Positions 45,305 to 57,207 of a stretch of DNA of 64,000 nt are shown here, in pieces. The notes under the pieces are model-generated. The model searched no databases. It worked only from the letters and a program-made list of their open reading frames with translations, and was not told the origin of the DNA. A program made the translations under genes and the position numbers. Position 1 is the first letter of the stretch; every line of letters starts with the position of its first letter. The stretch is from Prinsepia uniflora (Eukaryota; Streptophyta; Magnoliopsida; Rosales; Rosaceae): positions 39,774,194 through 39,838,193 of the forward strand of contig CM064870.1 in NCBI GenBank assembly GCA_032719365.1, given 5' to 3'.

Positions 45305-47009
45305 TTTCATCCCAGAAATTTTGAATCTCGTACGTTCACAACTTACTGGAGAAAATCCAACTGACCTCATACCTGGGTCTCCTACTCGGTATCCATCACC
45401 TGCCAATCCAACTTATCCTGACAGTTCCCAAACGGTCACCCCAACTCGCCCAAGCGAACCAACTCAACTGACTTTCGGTCCATCTTACGATCATCTCATT
45501 CTCACTGAGGTCAACACATTCCAACTCGTACCCATGATACTTCTAACGTTGCATCAGCCGACACTCATGGCTCCATTAACAGTAGGTAAGCCACAAGACC
45601 ACTACTACCAGTCTCATCATCCTTGATCCTTTTTCGAGTCAAGCATACCTCGTACCCACACTTCAGTACATCGTGCGAGTTTTCCGTTAACATGCACGAA
45701 TCTCAACTACACCAATTCACAAGACGACATCTACTGACCTCGATTCTCCCATGCATCAATACCTATTCAACAATCTGTATTACTTCCGTCAGCGATTCGC
45801 GCCGACCCCACTGGAGTCACAATGTACTCGGTCACACCACTAACTCAACCAACCATCTCACCGGTGGTTCCACTAACCACCAACACTATCAACCTGTGGA
45901 AACTTCATCCACGTCCTACACCATCTTTCTGCAACTGGACCCTATCACATACATGTTTAACCATGATCATACATCTCAATGTCAAGGTCCCACCAGCCAC
46001 TCATGGCTCTGAGAATCCAGCTCACCTCAATACTGACTCCTACCAACCAGTCAAATTAGTGAGGATTACTCCGATCCAGTCCATATCTCAATCGGTCAAT
46101 CACATCGAAACTGTTCCGATTCACCAAGACAACCAACAACATACCTTAGCACCAAGCCGATCACCAACACCTCTACCAAAATATCACGATGCACTTCCAA
46201 TCACATCGAAATGGTTCCGACCACTGCATAACCATCACGTACACACTCCAAATATATGCACCAAACACACGCAACAACAACCCTACAAACTTTGAAACAA
46301 ACAGAGATATTTTAGAATACCTCAATCATAGAGATCGTATAGTATATCCCCAAGTACTTCCAATGACATCCTACGGTAAGTCCATCAATCAACCACATCG
46401 GCATCAGCCAAGCTCCACTACACCCAAAGTCCATCCAACAACACCATAATGTACCCGTCACCCTCACAGTGTATCTCCATGGCCCACAAACATCCTCATA
46501 ACCATACGGATTACCACCTGATTACGAGTCAAACACACTTCACTTTTAAAGCCCATCGGTCCAATCAAATACTAGGCCCAACACGTCTTCCGAAGAACAC
46601 CAGCTCAAGTCTATTTTGAGTCTCCCAGTCTCCTGGGTCTCCCGGCCAATATGAAATCCAATCACATCCCAACTACAAATACAGGGCAGACCCAGTACCA
46701 GATTTAATTCCAATATCCATACGTATGCGAGAGGGTCCACACGCGTCCTACACAACTCCAAGATGGTCAAGATATCCAGCCATTTTCACTCCTGCAAGAC
46801 ATAGCACTTTCCTCAGCTATATGTCCAACATATTCAACCTCTGTCTTGCCTACGATCCTCCTGATCCACAACAACTCAATCTTGAGCCTGAAACGATCCA
46901 ATCCAGATCCACTCACTCCTAAGCGAATCCCACTTACTATGTATAAGACCACCTCATCGAATCCAATCGATCACGAATACCACACCTCCAGCGACACGTC
47001 TAGATTGTG
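45305..47009 (-). other. Copy 3 interior, 3' part, non-coding
   Basis: It is C- and A-rich on the + strand, with stops in all - strand frames and no protein motif. Frames seen on the + strand (e.g. 45822-46295) are antisense and low-complexity, so not genes. It ends in TTGTG (47005-47009), the left target copy of copy 4. Confidence 0.75.
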
Positions 47010-48370
47010 TGTAACGACCCGCGTCCCGAATTCTGGGATTAGATTAGTGACTAATCGTGATTAGTGAGGCTAATCGGTGATTAGTTGAGCGAAATCGGAT
47101 GAACGATGCAAAATAACCGTTTTACCCCTAGGCGTGGGAAAAACGTTGACTTTTCATTCAGGCATTCAAATGGACTTTGGCTGATGACCGTGACGTAGTT
47201 CGGGACGTCATAAGTTCATAGAAAGGTGGCAGGTCCGATTCCGACATTCGAGAAAAAAGTTATGACGTTCGGAAGTTAATGGGTACTTTGGCAATTTGGT
47301 TAAAAAGGGGTAAATAGTTGACTTTTGGACTGGGAGGTCTGATGGCCGAGGGCTGAGGATCCATACGTAGATCGAGTTGATAAGAATCCATAGGCAAGCG
47401 GTACACCGAAATCGGACTTCGAACGGGAAAGTTAAGGGTCACGAAAGTTCGATTTCACTATGCACGCATATCGAGGTATTGATGAGGTGGCTTTTTCTAA
47501 TTGGGCAGATATTTTGGTGGGACCCATGGATGAGTGACAAGTGTCACTCATCCCATTAGTCAATTTCCCTAATTTGTGGATCTAAGTAATTAAATAATAT
47601 TATTTTAATAATTTTATAATCTAATCTACCCACCACTCAATCCTAGCCCTTCATCTAATCTAAACTCTTAATCCTCACAATTCATCTCATCTTCCCCTCT
47701 CTCATCTGATCATCATCAGAGACCATCTTCATTCTTTTCCCTTAAACTAAACACCATTTTCTTCGTCTTGAAACAAAACCCGAGCACCCCCCTCCATGAA
47801 CACCCTCCAAACCTCATTAGCGAGACTTATTATATGAATGAGAATGTGAGAGTGAGGAGAGGCGATGAGGATGCGACTGTCAGGGAGGATCACCGTGGAC
47901 GGTGGAGGGAGAAACCCGAGAAGGTAGGTTTGATTTTGAAATTCGAAACTTGGTTTTTGTTGGTATTTAATCGAAACTAATGTTTGGGTATTTCTTCTGG
48001 GGGTCCGGGGAGAAAATAGAAGGGTTTTCGAGTACTTGGACGGCCGGGAAGCACGACGGGTGGAGGTTGCAGCCGCCGTCACCATTGTCGAACATGGAGG
48101 TATAGTTTTCACGGTTTTCCTTATGTTTTTTAATAGTTAAAAAGATAGGAAATAAGTCTAGGAAGGGATTAGGATCAAAATAGAACAAATGGGATGAAAA
48201 TAGACGAGTTGGGACACTGAACCGATCCAGACCGGTCTAGTCTGGTTCAGACTAGTGGATTGGGTCTACTGGAGGACAGGGAAGATGAATAGTGTCCTGG
48301 CGCATGGGCTCACGAGCCTGAACCTTTTTGGGGCGCGTGAGGGCACGTGAACAATAATTTGGGGAATTGC
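47010..48370 (+). repeat. Truncated 5' LTR of copy 4
   Basis: It aligns to 50842-52084. It ends at GGGGAATTG, where intact LTRs continue TTCAACATGTGAGAC (as at 53219). The 3' half of the LTR and the primer site are missing. The segment around 47805-47940 is deleted from the copy at 51650. Confidence 0.88.
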
Positions 48371-50841
48371 CTGCCATAGATGCGGAGTCTAGATCGTGAT
48401 GTTTGGTGGTTGGGTCTGCATCAGTCTGTGGCAGGCACTACTACCGAGAGTGGTTGTAATTATGGTTGTTGGGAATCGGGGACGTTTGGGGAACGTTTCC
48501 TTTTCTGGTATGAGTTATTAGGGTGACTGTGCCCAGAGTTGTTGGGTACGACAGACACAGAGTTTCTCCCATTGAGCAGATGTACGGAGTCGTCGCTCAG
48601 TATGAGCGGAGATCCAGGTTGTTTGATTTGCACACGGTGTGCAGATGATGGGAATGGGTGCTAATACTGGGGTTAGTGCAGGTGATGGTAATGTGTGCTG
48701 ATACTAGTGTTGATGCTTGTGTGCTGACACTAGTGTTGACGTTAGTGTTGGTGCTGGTACTAGTGCTGGTGCTGGTGTCGTTGATTTTGATGACGATGAG
48801 TCACGAGTCGGGATGTAACTCCGTCGAGATGGGCATGTGTTCGGTATTTGTGGTCCGGCAGTGGATCACGGATAGAGGTAGACTGGTGATGGACACGTGG
48901 TTGGTATCCGAGTGTGTTGGTTCCGATATGGTTGGAACTACGGAATCGAGAGAGATTGTGATTGAGGTGATAAGAGGAGTACGGTTTTTTCGCATTGGTA
49001 ATGAATATTTCGAAGTCATTTTGGGTGACTTCTCAGGTTCTACCATGGCATATGATGTAGATGAAGGTTGATGATGGTTGTGTCACCATTATATTGGTCG
49101 TGTATTGGTTGGTGGACCCGGGATTTGTCTTGGGTCATCAGGAAGAGTTGAGTATATCGAAGTTAGGTTACTGAGATTTATCATTTTTTGATTGGTGGCA
49201 GACTATGTTGGGTTACGTGGTGTGGTGAGTGCAGCGAGTTTTGTTTGCATTCACGTTGGATGAATGTTGTTGTCATCGTGTTGGATCATCCTTGATTTTC
49301 CTAAGTGGAATGAAAAGGATCGATACTAGGTAATTGGAGAGAACCCACAGTCTCGACGTGTCTCGTCGTTGACTGATCTGTTTAGATGTGGAAATTGGTT
49401 AAGGAGTGATGTGATTGACGAAGGATTCATGAGGGTGTAAGACCCTAGGATCAGATTTCAGGTGGATAGTTAACTGAGTGAGCAGGTATGGATCACGACG
49501 TGGATCTGGATTTTGATGTTGAGGAATTTGGACGTCGTGACGATCGAGGATCGTGACGCTTATGGTCGGGAGACGTGGTGATGGATCTGGATCGTGATCT
49601 TGATGGTCCAGATAGGTGGAGAGTTTATCACTCTCACTTGGATAGTTGAGTTGAGGATGATGGGACTGAACTTCTTTTCGAAGTGAATACCGTTCGGTAT
49701 ATTACTCAGGCCAGTAAGTGTCTGACGAGGTCGGATTTTGTCAGCCTTAGAGATGTGCGGATGTTGGGGTTGGCTTCCCTATGAAGTCAATCGAATGTAA
49801 TGTGTTAATCGTTGAGCAGGTTACCGATAAGTTCGGAATTGGTGCGTCTCGGTAGACGAGAACGAGATTTTGAGTTTTGGAATCGGATTTCAGGATGACG
49901 ATTTAGGATTCGATTTTGAAACTTGAAAGTGGATTTCTGGATTTGGGTTCGGAATGGTTATTCCAAGTGCTAGCTTACAGAATGATGATTTCGGATTGGG
50001 ATTTGGAAATGGACAATGTATTGGAGTTTGATCTGTCAAATACTGGATTGGACAATTGGATTCCAAGATTGAAACATGATTGGTTACGACCTAGGTTGTG
50101 GTTGTTGTTGTGGTTGTCGTCGTTGTTGTTGTGGTCATCGTGTTGTGGTTGTTGTGCTACGGTACTAGATAGGCTTTTCGTGCCTAGTGACGGTATATAG
50201 GATATACCAGTAGTACGTTGGTGAGCGTGTTGGTAGTTGGCTTAGTTCCGATACCATTAGAATAATCGAGGACGTGGAACTAGACATCGAATACAGTGCA
50301 TTGGGTCATGGTATTTCTGATGGGTCCAGTTACACATAGGTCGAGTGAAATGTTGGTAAGTGTATACTCAGGTTGAGTAAGTTGGTGGTTAGAGTAACCA
50401 CAAGTATAGTGTTAGTTTTCAATTGGCGACAGTCAAGTTGTGACAGTTTGTCGGATATTTCAACGAGGATCGATGAGTGAGTTTATTGACTCCCAGTGGG
50501 AGCAGACGTCAGGATAGATTGGTAATTAAAGAAGGAACCGTAGAGTTGTTCGTGTCAACTAAATAGTAGATCAGACAAGTGGTTAACTCATAGGATACTC
50601 AGGCTGCTCTGATACTGAAAAATGGTGTCAATTCGGAACATGCGATTACTGTCATTCGACGCAGTCGAATGTAGTCGATGCGACGTGAGTATTAGTGGAA
50701 CGTCTGGGTGCAGACAAGTTTTGTGTTGACTAGTGGGTGTACTAGTGAACACGTGTCGTGAGATCGAATTATTTCCACGAGGTGGATGTGGATTCAGGAT
50801 AGATGAAATTTCAAGGACGAAATTAATTAAGGAGGGAAGGT
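48371..50841 (+). other. Interior of copy 4, non-coding, hairpin-rich
   Basis: It is related to the LARD-A interior: same CGACG/CGTCG, ACTTC/GAAGT and CATTCGAC/GTCGAATG hairpins, often with different loops. A run of GTGCTGGTACTAGT-type repeats (48660-48790) forms a short minisatellite. Some arms differ from LARD-A but still pair (TTACT 49702/AGTAA 49713; TAGGC 50170/GCCTA 50182). Purine tract AAGGAGGGAAGG lies at 50829-50840. Confidence 0.83.
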
Positions 50842-53800
50842 TGTAACGACCCGTCCCGAATTCCGGGATTAGATTAGTGACTAATCGTGATTAGTGAGGC
50901 TAATCGGTGATTAGTTGAGCGAAATCGGAGGAACGATGAAAAATGACCGTTTTGCCCCTAGGCGTGGGCAAAATGTTGACTTTTTGTTCAGACATTCAAA
51001 TGGACTTTGGCTGATGACCGTGACGTAGTTCAGGACGTCATGAGTTCATAGACAGGAGGCACGTCCGATTCAGACATTCGAGAAAAAAGTTATGACGTTC
51101 AGAAGTTAAGGGGTACTTTGGCAATTTGGTTAAAAAGGGGTAAATACTTGACTTTTGGACTGGGAGGTCTGATGTTCGAGGGCTGAGGATCGTTACGTAG
51201 ATCGAGTCGATAAGAATCCATAGGCAACTGGTACGCTGAAATCAGACTTCGAACGGGAAAGTTAAGGGTCACGAAAGTTCGATTTCACTATGCACGCATA
51301 TCGAGGCATTGATGAGGTGGTTTTTTCTAATTGGGCAGATATTTTGGTGGGATCCATGGATGAGTGACAAGTGTCACTAATCCCATTAGTCAATTTCCCT
51401 AATTTTTGGATCTAAGTAATTAAATAATATTATTTTAATAATTTTATAATCTAATCTACCCACCACTCAATCCTAGCCCTTCATCTAATCTAAACTCTCA
51501 ATCCTCACCATTCATCTCATCCTCCTCTCTCTCATCTGATCATCATCAGAGACCATCTTCATTCTTTTCCCTTAAACCAAACACCATTATCTTCTTCTTC
51601 AAACAAAACCCGAGCACCCCCCTCCATGAACACCCTCCAAACACCATTATCTTCTTCTTTGAAACTTGGTTTTTTTTGGTCTTTAATCGAAACTAATGTT
51701 TGGGTATTGCTTCTAGGGGTCTGGGGAGACAAATGGAAGGGTTTTCGAGTGCTTGGACGACCGGGAAGCACGACAGGTGGAAGTTGCAACCGCCGTCACC
51801 ATTGTGGAACATGGAGGTATGGTTTTCACGGTTTTCCTTATGTTTTTTAATCGTTAAAAAGATAGGAAATAAGACTAGGAAGGGATTAGGATCAAAACGG
51901 AATGAAATGGGATGAAAATGGACGAGTTGGGACGCTGATTTGGTCCAGACCGGTCTGGTCTGGTTCAGGCCAGTGGATTGGGTCTGCTGGAGGACAGGGA
52001 AGATGAATAGTGTCCTGGAGCGTGGGCTCACGAGTCTAAACCTTCTTGGGGCCCGAGAGGGCACTTGAACAATAATTTGGGGAAATGCCTGCCACAGATG
52101 CGGAGTCTAGATCGTGATGTCTGGTGGTTGGGTCTGCATGAGTCTATGGCAGGCACTACTACCGAGAGTGGTTGTTATTATGGTTGTTGGGAATCGGGAA
52201 CGTTTCCTTTTCTGGTATGAGTTGTCAGGGTGACTGTGCCCAGAGTTGTTGGGTACGACAGAGAGAGAGTTTCTCCCATTGGAGCAGAGGTACGGGGTCG
52301 TCGCTCGGTATGTGCGGATATCCAGGGTTGTCTGATTTGCACACGGTGTGCAGGTAATGGTAATGGGTGCTGATACTGGGGTTAGTGCAGGTGATGGTAA
52401 TGTGTGCTGATACTAGTGTGGATGCTTGTGTGCTGACACTAGTGCTGATGTTAGTGTTGGTGCTGGTACTAGTGCTGGTGCTGGTGTCGGTGATTGTGAT
52501 GAAGATGAGTCACGAGTCGGGATGTGACTCCGTCGAGATGGGCATGTGTTCGATATCTGTGGTCCGACAGTGGATCACGGATAGAGGTAGACTGGTGATG
52601 GACACGAGGTTGATGTCCGAGTGTGTTGGTTCCGATATGGTTAGAACTACAGAATCGTGAGAGATTGAGATTGAGGTGACGAGAGAAGTGCGGGTTTTTC
52701 ACATTGGTAATGGGTATTTCGAAAAACTTTTGAGTGACTTCTCAGGTTCTACCATGGCATATGATGTAGATGATGGTTGATGATGGTTGTGTCACCATTA
52801 CATTGGTCGTGTATTGGTTGGTGGACCTGGGAGTATCACCGTGGACGGTGGCGGGAGAAACCCGAGAAGGTATGTTTTGGTTTTGAAACTCGAAACATAG
52901 TTTTTATTGGTCTTTAATCGAAACTAACGTTTGGGTGTTGCTTCTGGGGGTATGGGGAGACAAATGGAAGGGTTTTCAAGTGCTTGGACGGCCGGGAAGC
53001 ACGACGGGTGGAGGTTGCAGCCGCCGTCACCATTGTCGAAATGGGATGAAAATGGACGAGTTGGGACGCTGAACCGGTCCAGATCGGTCTGGTCCAGTTC
53101 AGACCAGTGGACCGGGTTTGCTGGAGGACAGGGAAGATGAATAGTATCCTGGCGCGTGGCCTCACACGCAATACCTTCTTGGGGCGCGTGAGGGCGCGTG
53201 AACAGTAATTTTGGAAATTGTTCAACATGTGAGACACTCTATTTGATGAAACGAACATTTTGGGACTTATTTCGTGTCAATCAGACACTGTCTCAATAAT
53301 GTTCGGGCCATCGGAAGGTTTAGGTTCGAGATTTAAAATAGTTAAAAATTTGGGAAAATTACGGGGCTTCAATGAAAGGTTAATATGGTAGTTCGTAAAC
53401 CTCTCGATTGATTTGGACATGTTTGGGAGTCCTGGTGATGACGATTTGCCCGGGGAGGCTTACGGCACACAAATCGAGGCGGTAGCTTAGGACGGTCTGT
53501 GAGTGGACCTTGATTTCTAAACTGTGATGCATGCATAAATGTTTTATATGGATTATGAATGTAATTTTATGATGTTGATTTGGATATTGGTGAATTATAT
53601 GGTTTCTCGTTTTTCGAGGTGATTTACGTGCTTGCACGTAAATCGAGGTTTTCGATTTTACTCTGATTTTCCGTACTTATGGTTTTGGAAATAGTTTAAT
53701 GAATTGGTTTTGGATTTTAAAAGGTAAGATCGGGTTCGAGACCCATTTTCTTTGGAAACCTTCGGACTCGAAGTCCTTTTAGTGATGTTCTCGGGCTAGA

Positions 53801-55082
53801 GGCCCAATTGGTTCTTAAATTGATTTCGGATTTGCAATTATGGAATCGGGCATGAGACCCATTTGAATTACAAACTCTCGGACTTGAAGTCCATTTGATT
53901 TAACGAGGCATCGGGCCGGAGCCCCAGTTGGTTTACGTATCGGGCCGGAGGCCCAGTTGGTTTACAAATCGGGCTCGAGGCCCAGTTGACTTACGTATCG
54001 GGCACGAGGCCCATTTGGTTTACTATATCTGGTGTGAGGCCCATTTAGTTACAATATCGGGCACGAGGCCCAGTTGGTTTGCGAATCGAGCCTGAGGTCC
54101 GGTTTGTATGTGGATTCGGGCTTATGGCTCAGTTACATTTTAAGATTGTGATTTCGGGTCAGGGACCCACAATTGGATTTACGGTTCATTACGGTTTATG
54201 GGAACCGGCATGAACCCTGGAAGGGTTTTTATGGTTCATGACAGTTTATAGGAACCGACATGAACCCTTGAATGGTTTTATGGTTCATGATGGCTTATGG
54301 GGGCCAGGCATGAATCCTTGAAAGTTTTAATGAATGATTTCAAAAGGTTTTTCGTATGCCATCCTTTATATATGATTTTCTCCTCCGGGGAGGGTCGTTG
54401 GCTTGGGTGGACCCCGGAGTAGTCACGGAGCACTGACTGAGTGGAGTCACCCCCTAGTTGGGTTCCTTACTCTCAGAAAGGCTATGGTTCGTAACCTCCA
54501 GAGAGGGTCATTGATCTACGGACATTGACTTAAGTGGACCCTAGAGAGACTTGGGTTTGAGATCCCCGGGTAGCACGTGCGTAGCTCTAGATTACCATGA
54601 CAGGATTGGTGATATGAAATAAATGGATGAACATGATTTCAAATGGTTTGGGACATTGTGTTTTATGATGATAAATGGATTTGGGCTGAGATCCTGCATA
54701 TGTTTACTATGTTATAGTTTTCTGTAAATAGTTTGGGCAGGAGCCCGTATGATTATGGTTGTTTAAACATATGTGATTGGATAAATGGTTTTACTATGCA
54801 TGCATGCTTTTTATTGAAGGGTATAAAGGTCTTTATAAAATGTTTTTACGAAACTTATTACTTTTTATCCACTCACATTCTCTCTGTTTTCAATACCCTT
54901 CAGGTTGGATACGGTTCAGACTGTAGCAGTGACCGAGATATCAAATACTTCCTCCGGATCCTGGCATACTCTGGAAGCTGGAAGGCTAAAGGTTTGAATT
55001 ATCCCTTGTCTAACACTTTGTGTCAAACGGGAGCATGGCACATCCCATGTTAATCCCGGGGGGATTGGGATGGGTCGTGTCA
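50842..55082 (+). repeat. Composite 3' LTR region of copy 4
   Basis: LTR sequence (50842-52087) is followed by about 745 bp of interior (52088-52831, matching 48371-49122) and then LTR sequence again from the GTATCACCGTGGACGG box to 55082. The segment matching 47890-48110 occurs twice here (about 51660-51800 and 52835-53040). CTGTGAGTGGAC is at 53497-53508 and TCCACTCACA at 54868-54877. A GGGCC-type array lies at 53890-54110. Confidence 0.88.
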
Positions 55083-55087
55083 TTGTG

Positions 55088-57207
55088 GGTTCTCTTCAAT
55101 AACCTCATATCGATCAGTTATAGTGACTCCTTCTCAGCTTCTTTCTGTCATCCTTTAACGGAATACACATTGGTCCTCAACCATGTCATCACATGTCATC
55201 CTACCTTAATCCATCGTAATACCATCCCCTGACACTCGCCACACAGGCCACTCCCGGCGTCACCAAGTACTCTTTCTACACCTGAACACATCCGCACGTG
55301 TCCATGATCAAGGGGGTCACAATTCCTGAAGTACCATCATTGAGTCACCCGAATTGACAATAGAGCATCCAACACTCAACATATAACACCAACTCGGAAT
55401 CAACAGTGGTCTCATCGTCAAAATCACAACATCTCTTGATTCCGAGATTCCAACAGTGTTGGAAGTATGTCCATCTTTTCCAACCATGGGACTTCATCCT
55501 CAAGTATACCACCTCCGGCTACTACACTTAGGAAATCCACAACTCATACGGATCACAACCACGTGTCCGTAGCCAAACCAACTCACCGACCAACTCGCTT
55601 GTCAGTTATCCCCGTTTATGGACATCCAAAAGGATGTCAATCATCACTCCTTCTGATGATTGCGTCTCAACCTTTCCGAGGTTCGACTTCGAGCACCACT
55701 ATCATACGAGTAACCAACTCTCGGGATCACTGTCAGTGATCCCTCACCTCGGACTCCTCAATCACTACCCTCGAAGTCTTCAATCCCTAGTCTCGAGGAG
55801 TCACCAAGTACCAGGTTCGACATCACTATATGCCAACCCCAGCATATTCTGATACAACCAACATTTGCTGCCTCACTCGTCGCATCCTATGGTAGCTACG
55901 AAAACCAACTCACTCATGGTCAACTCGACCATACCAACCTAGCCCGATCCAACACGAAAAATAGGTCCATTGCACTACTCTGATCCACCTAACGACATCC
56001 TGACCGTTCGTACCAAAACATGACCTACCAACGTTCATCACATATTCCAACTTGGTTAGCGGTTCCTCCTACCAGACATCAGCACTCCAAAGATGGCCAC
56101 AACATCGACTCACGAGGTACCCATCCTACCGTGCACAAGCATCCAAGCTCGTGGCACATCAGGTCCAATCTAGGGCTCATAACTCACTAATGCCAAACCT
56201 CCGCTCGTACCGAGCCAATACCTTCAATCTACGCTCGGGTCGGGGGAACTGACCTCCCTCGTAATCCACAACTTTGAGCGACTCAATGCTCAACCAAACG
56301 CCATGATCTCACTGGACTCGTCTAGAGTCATCCACCAAGCCATCCAATACGTCGGCTGCACCCCAACAACACCATCGCCAATCCAGCTGTAAGTCGGCCC
56401 AAGCCATAATAACTACCTAACAACGAAACTTAACTCACGGTTACTAAGCACTTACTCTGGGGTTTCTCACTAAGGTACTCACATTTACTAGACAACAGTA
56501 TCCTTTAACGTACAACACCCTCACCACTCGGGTCATCACACCTAGCTACAAACATCCCTAATCGTAACGTCTCCATAATCGCCAACCAGTAACCAACGCT
56601 AGGGGGAATACCTCAAAGCCTAGAAGCAGGTTCTTTTACCCCCGCAACTCGAGGCATCCTGCTACTCGTAGCCGCAATAGTCTAATCTCCACCAGACTGA
56701 CCAAGGATCACAAATCCAATCACCATCTGGCCCAATAGGCCACTGTCAACCGGCCCAACCGGCCCACGAGTACCATCCGGCTCAACAGGCTACTACCAGC
56801 CCTTTAGGCCGACCAGCCTACCAGTAACCGTATCTCACCATCTGGGTGAACCACCGTAGCACTCAGCCGACCATCTATCGAAGCCACTCCATCTGACCCT
56901 AAAGGCCAACCGACTAGCGAGCATATCCAGCGTCAAACATGTTATCCTTTCCAGCCCTAAGCCGGCAAGCTTCACACCTCATTGCGTATCAGGCGACCAG
57001 CACTCAGGCACTAGTAACCTTGCTACTAACTAAACCACCAACTATCGTACGATTACTTGCTAACACTCGCGGGTCCAGGTTGATGACAGGTTGTTCCGCG
57101 TTGAGACATCACATCCACAGCAGCAGCACAACACACAAGTCGACAAACCACCTGCTCTAGAAGCCAAACCGCGCTCAGAACACACAAATCCTGCTCTGAT
57201 ACCAATT
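55088..57207 (-). other. Copy 3 interior, 5' part, non-coding
   Basis: It lies between copy 4 and the primer site and has no retroelement domain. An 18-codon - strand frame 57053-57109 starts MSQRGTTCHQPG just inside the primer site and resembles the short frames at 1122 and 26300, a possible gag vestige. A hairpin TTCCAAC/GTTGGAA lies near 55448. The stretch 56730-56900 repeats GGCCxACxGGCC-like words. Confidence 0.75.
57193..57204 (-). other. Primer binding site of copy 3, tRNA-iMet type
   Basis: On the - strand TGGTATCAGAGC lies 3 nt from the LTR end at 57208, as in LARD-A copies 1 and 2. Confidence 0.94.

Larger units (their letters stand above)
47010..55082 (+). mobile_element. LARD copy 4 with rearranged LTRs
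   Basis: A perfect TTGTG duplication flanks it (47005-47009 and 55083-55087), and its ends are TGTAACGACCC and GGGTCGTGTCA. The 5' LTR is cut after 48370 and passes straight into interior sequence; no primer site remains. The 3' part holds the same LTR-to-interior junction again near 52088, then returns to LTR sequence near 52831. The layout fits LTR-interior-LTR-interior-LTR with deletions. No coding frame was found. Confidence 0.9.

Noticed and set aside
45300..46450. Cluster of + strand frames (108-157 residues)
   Set aside because: They are antisense to the interior of copy 3, low in complexity (T, P, H, N rich) and mutually overlapping.
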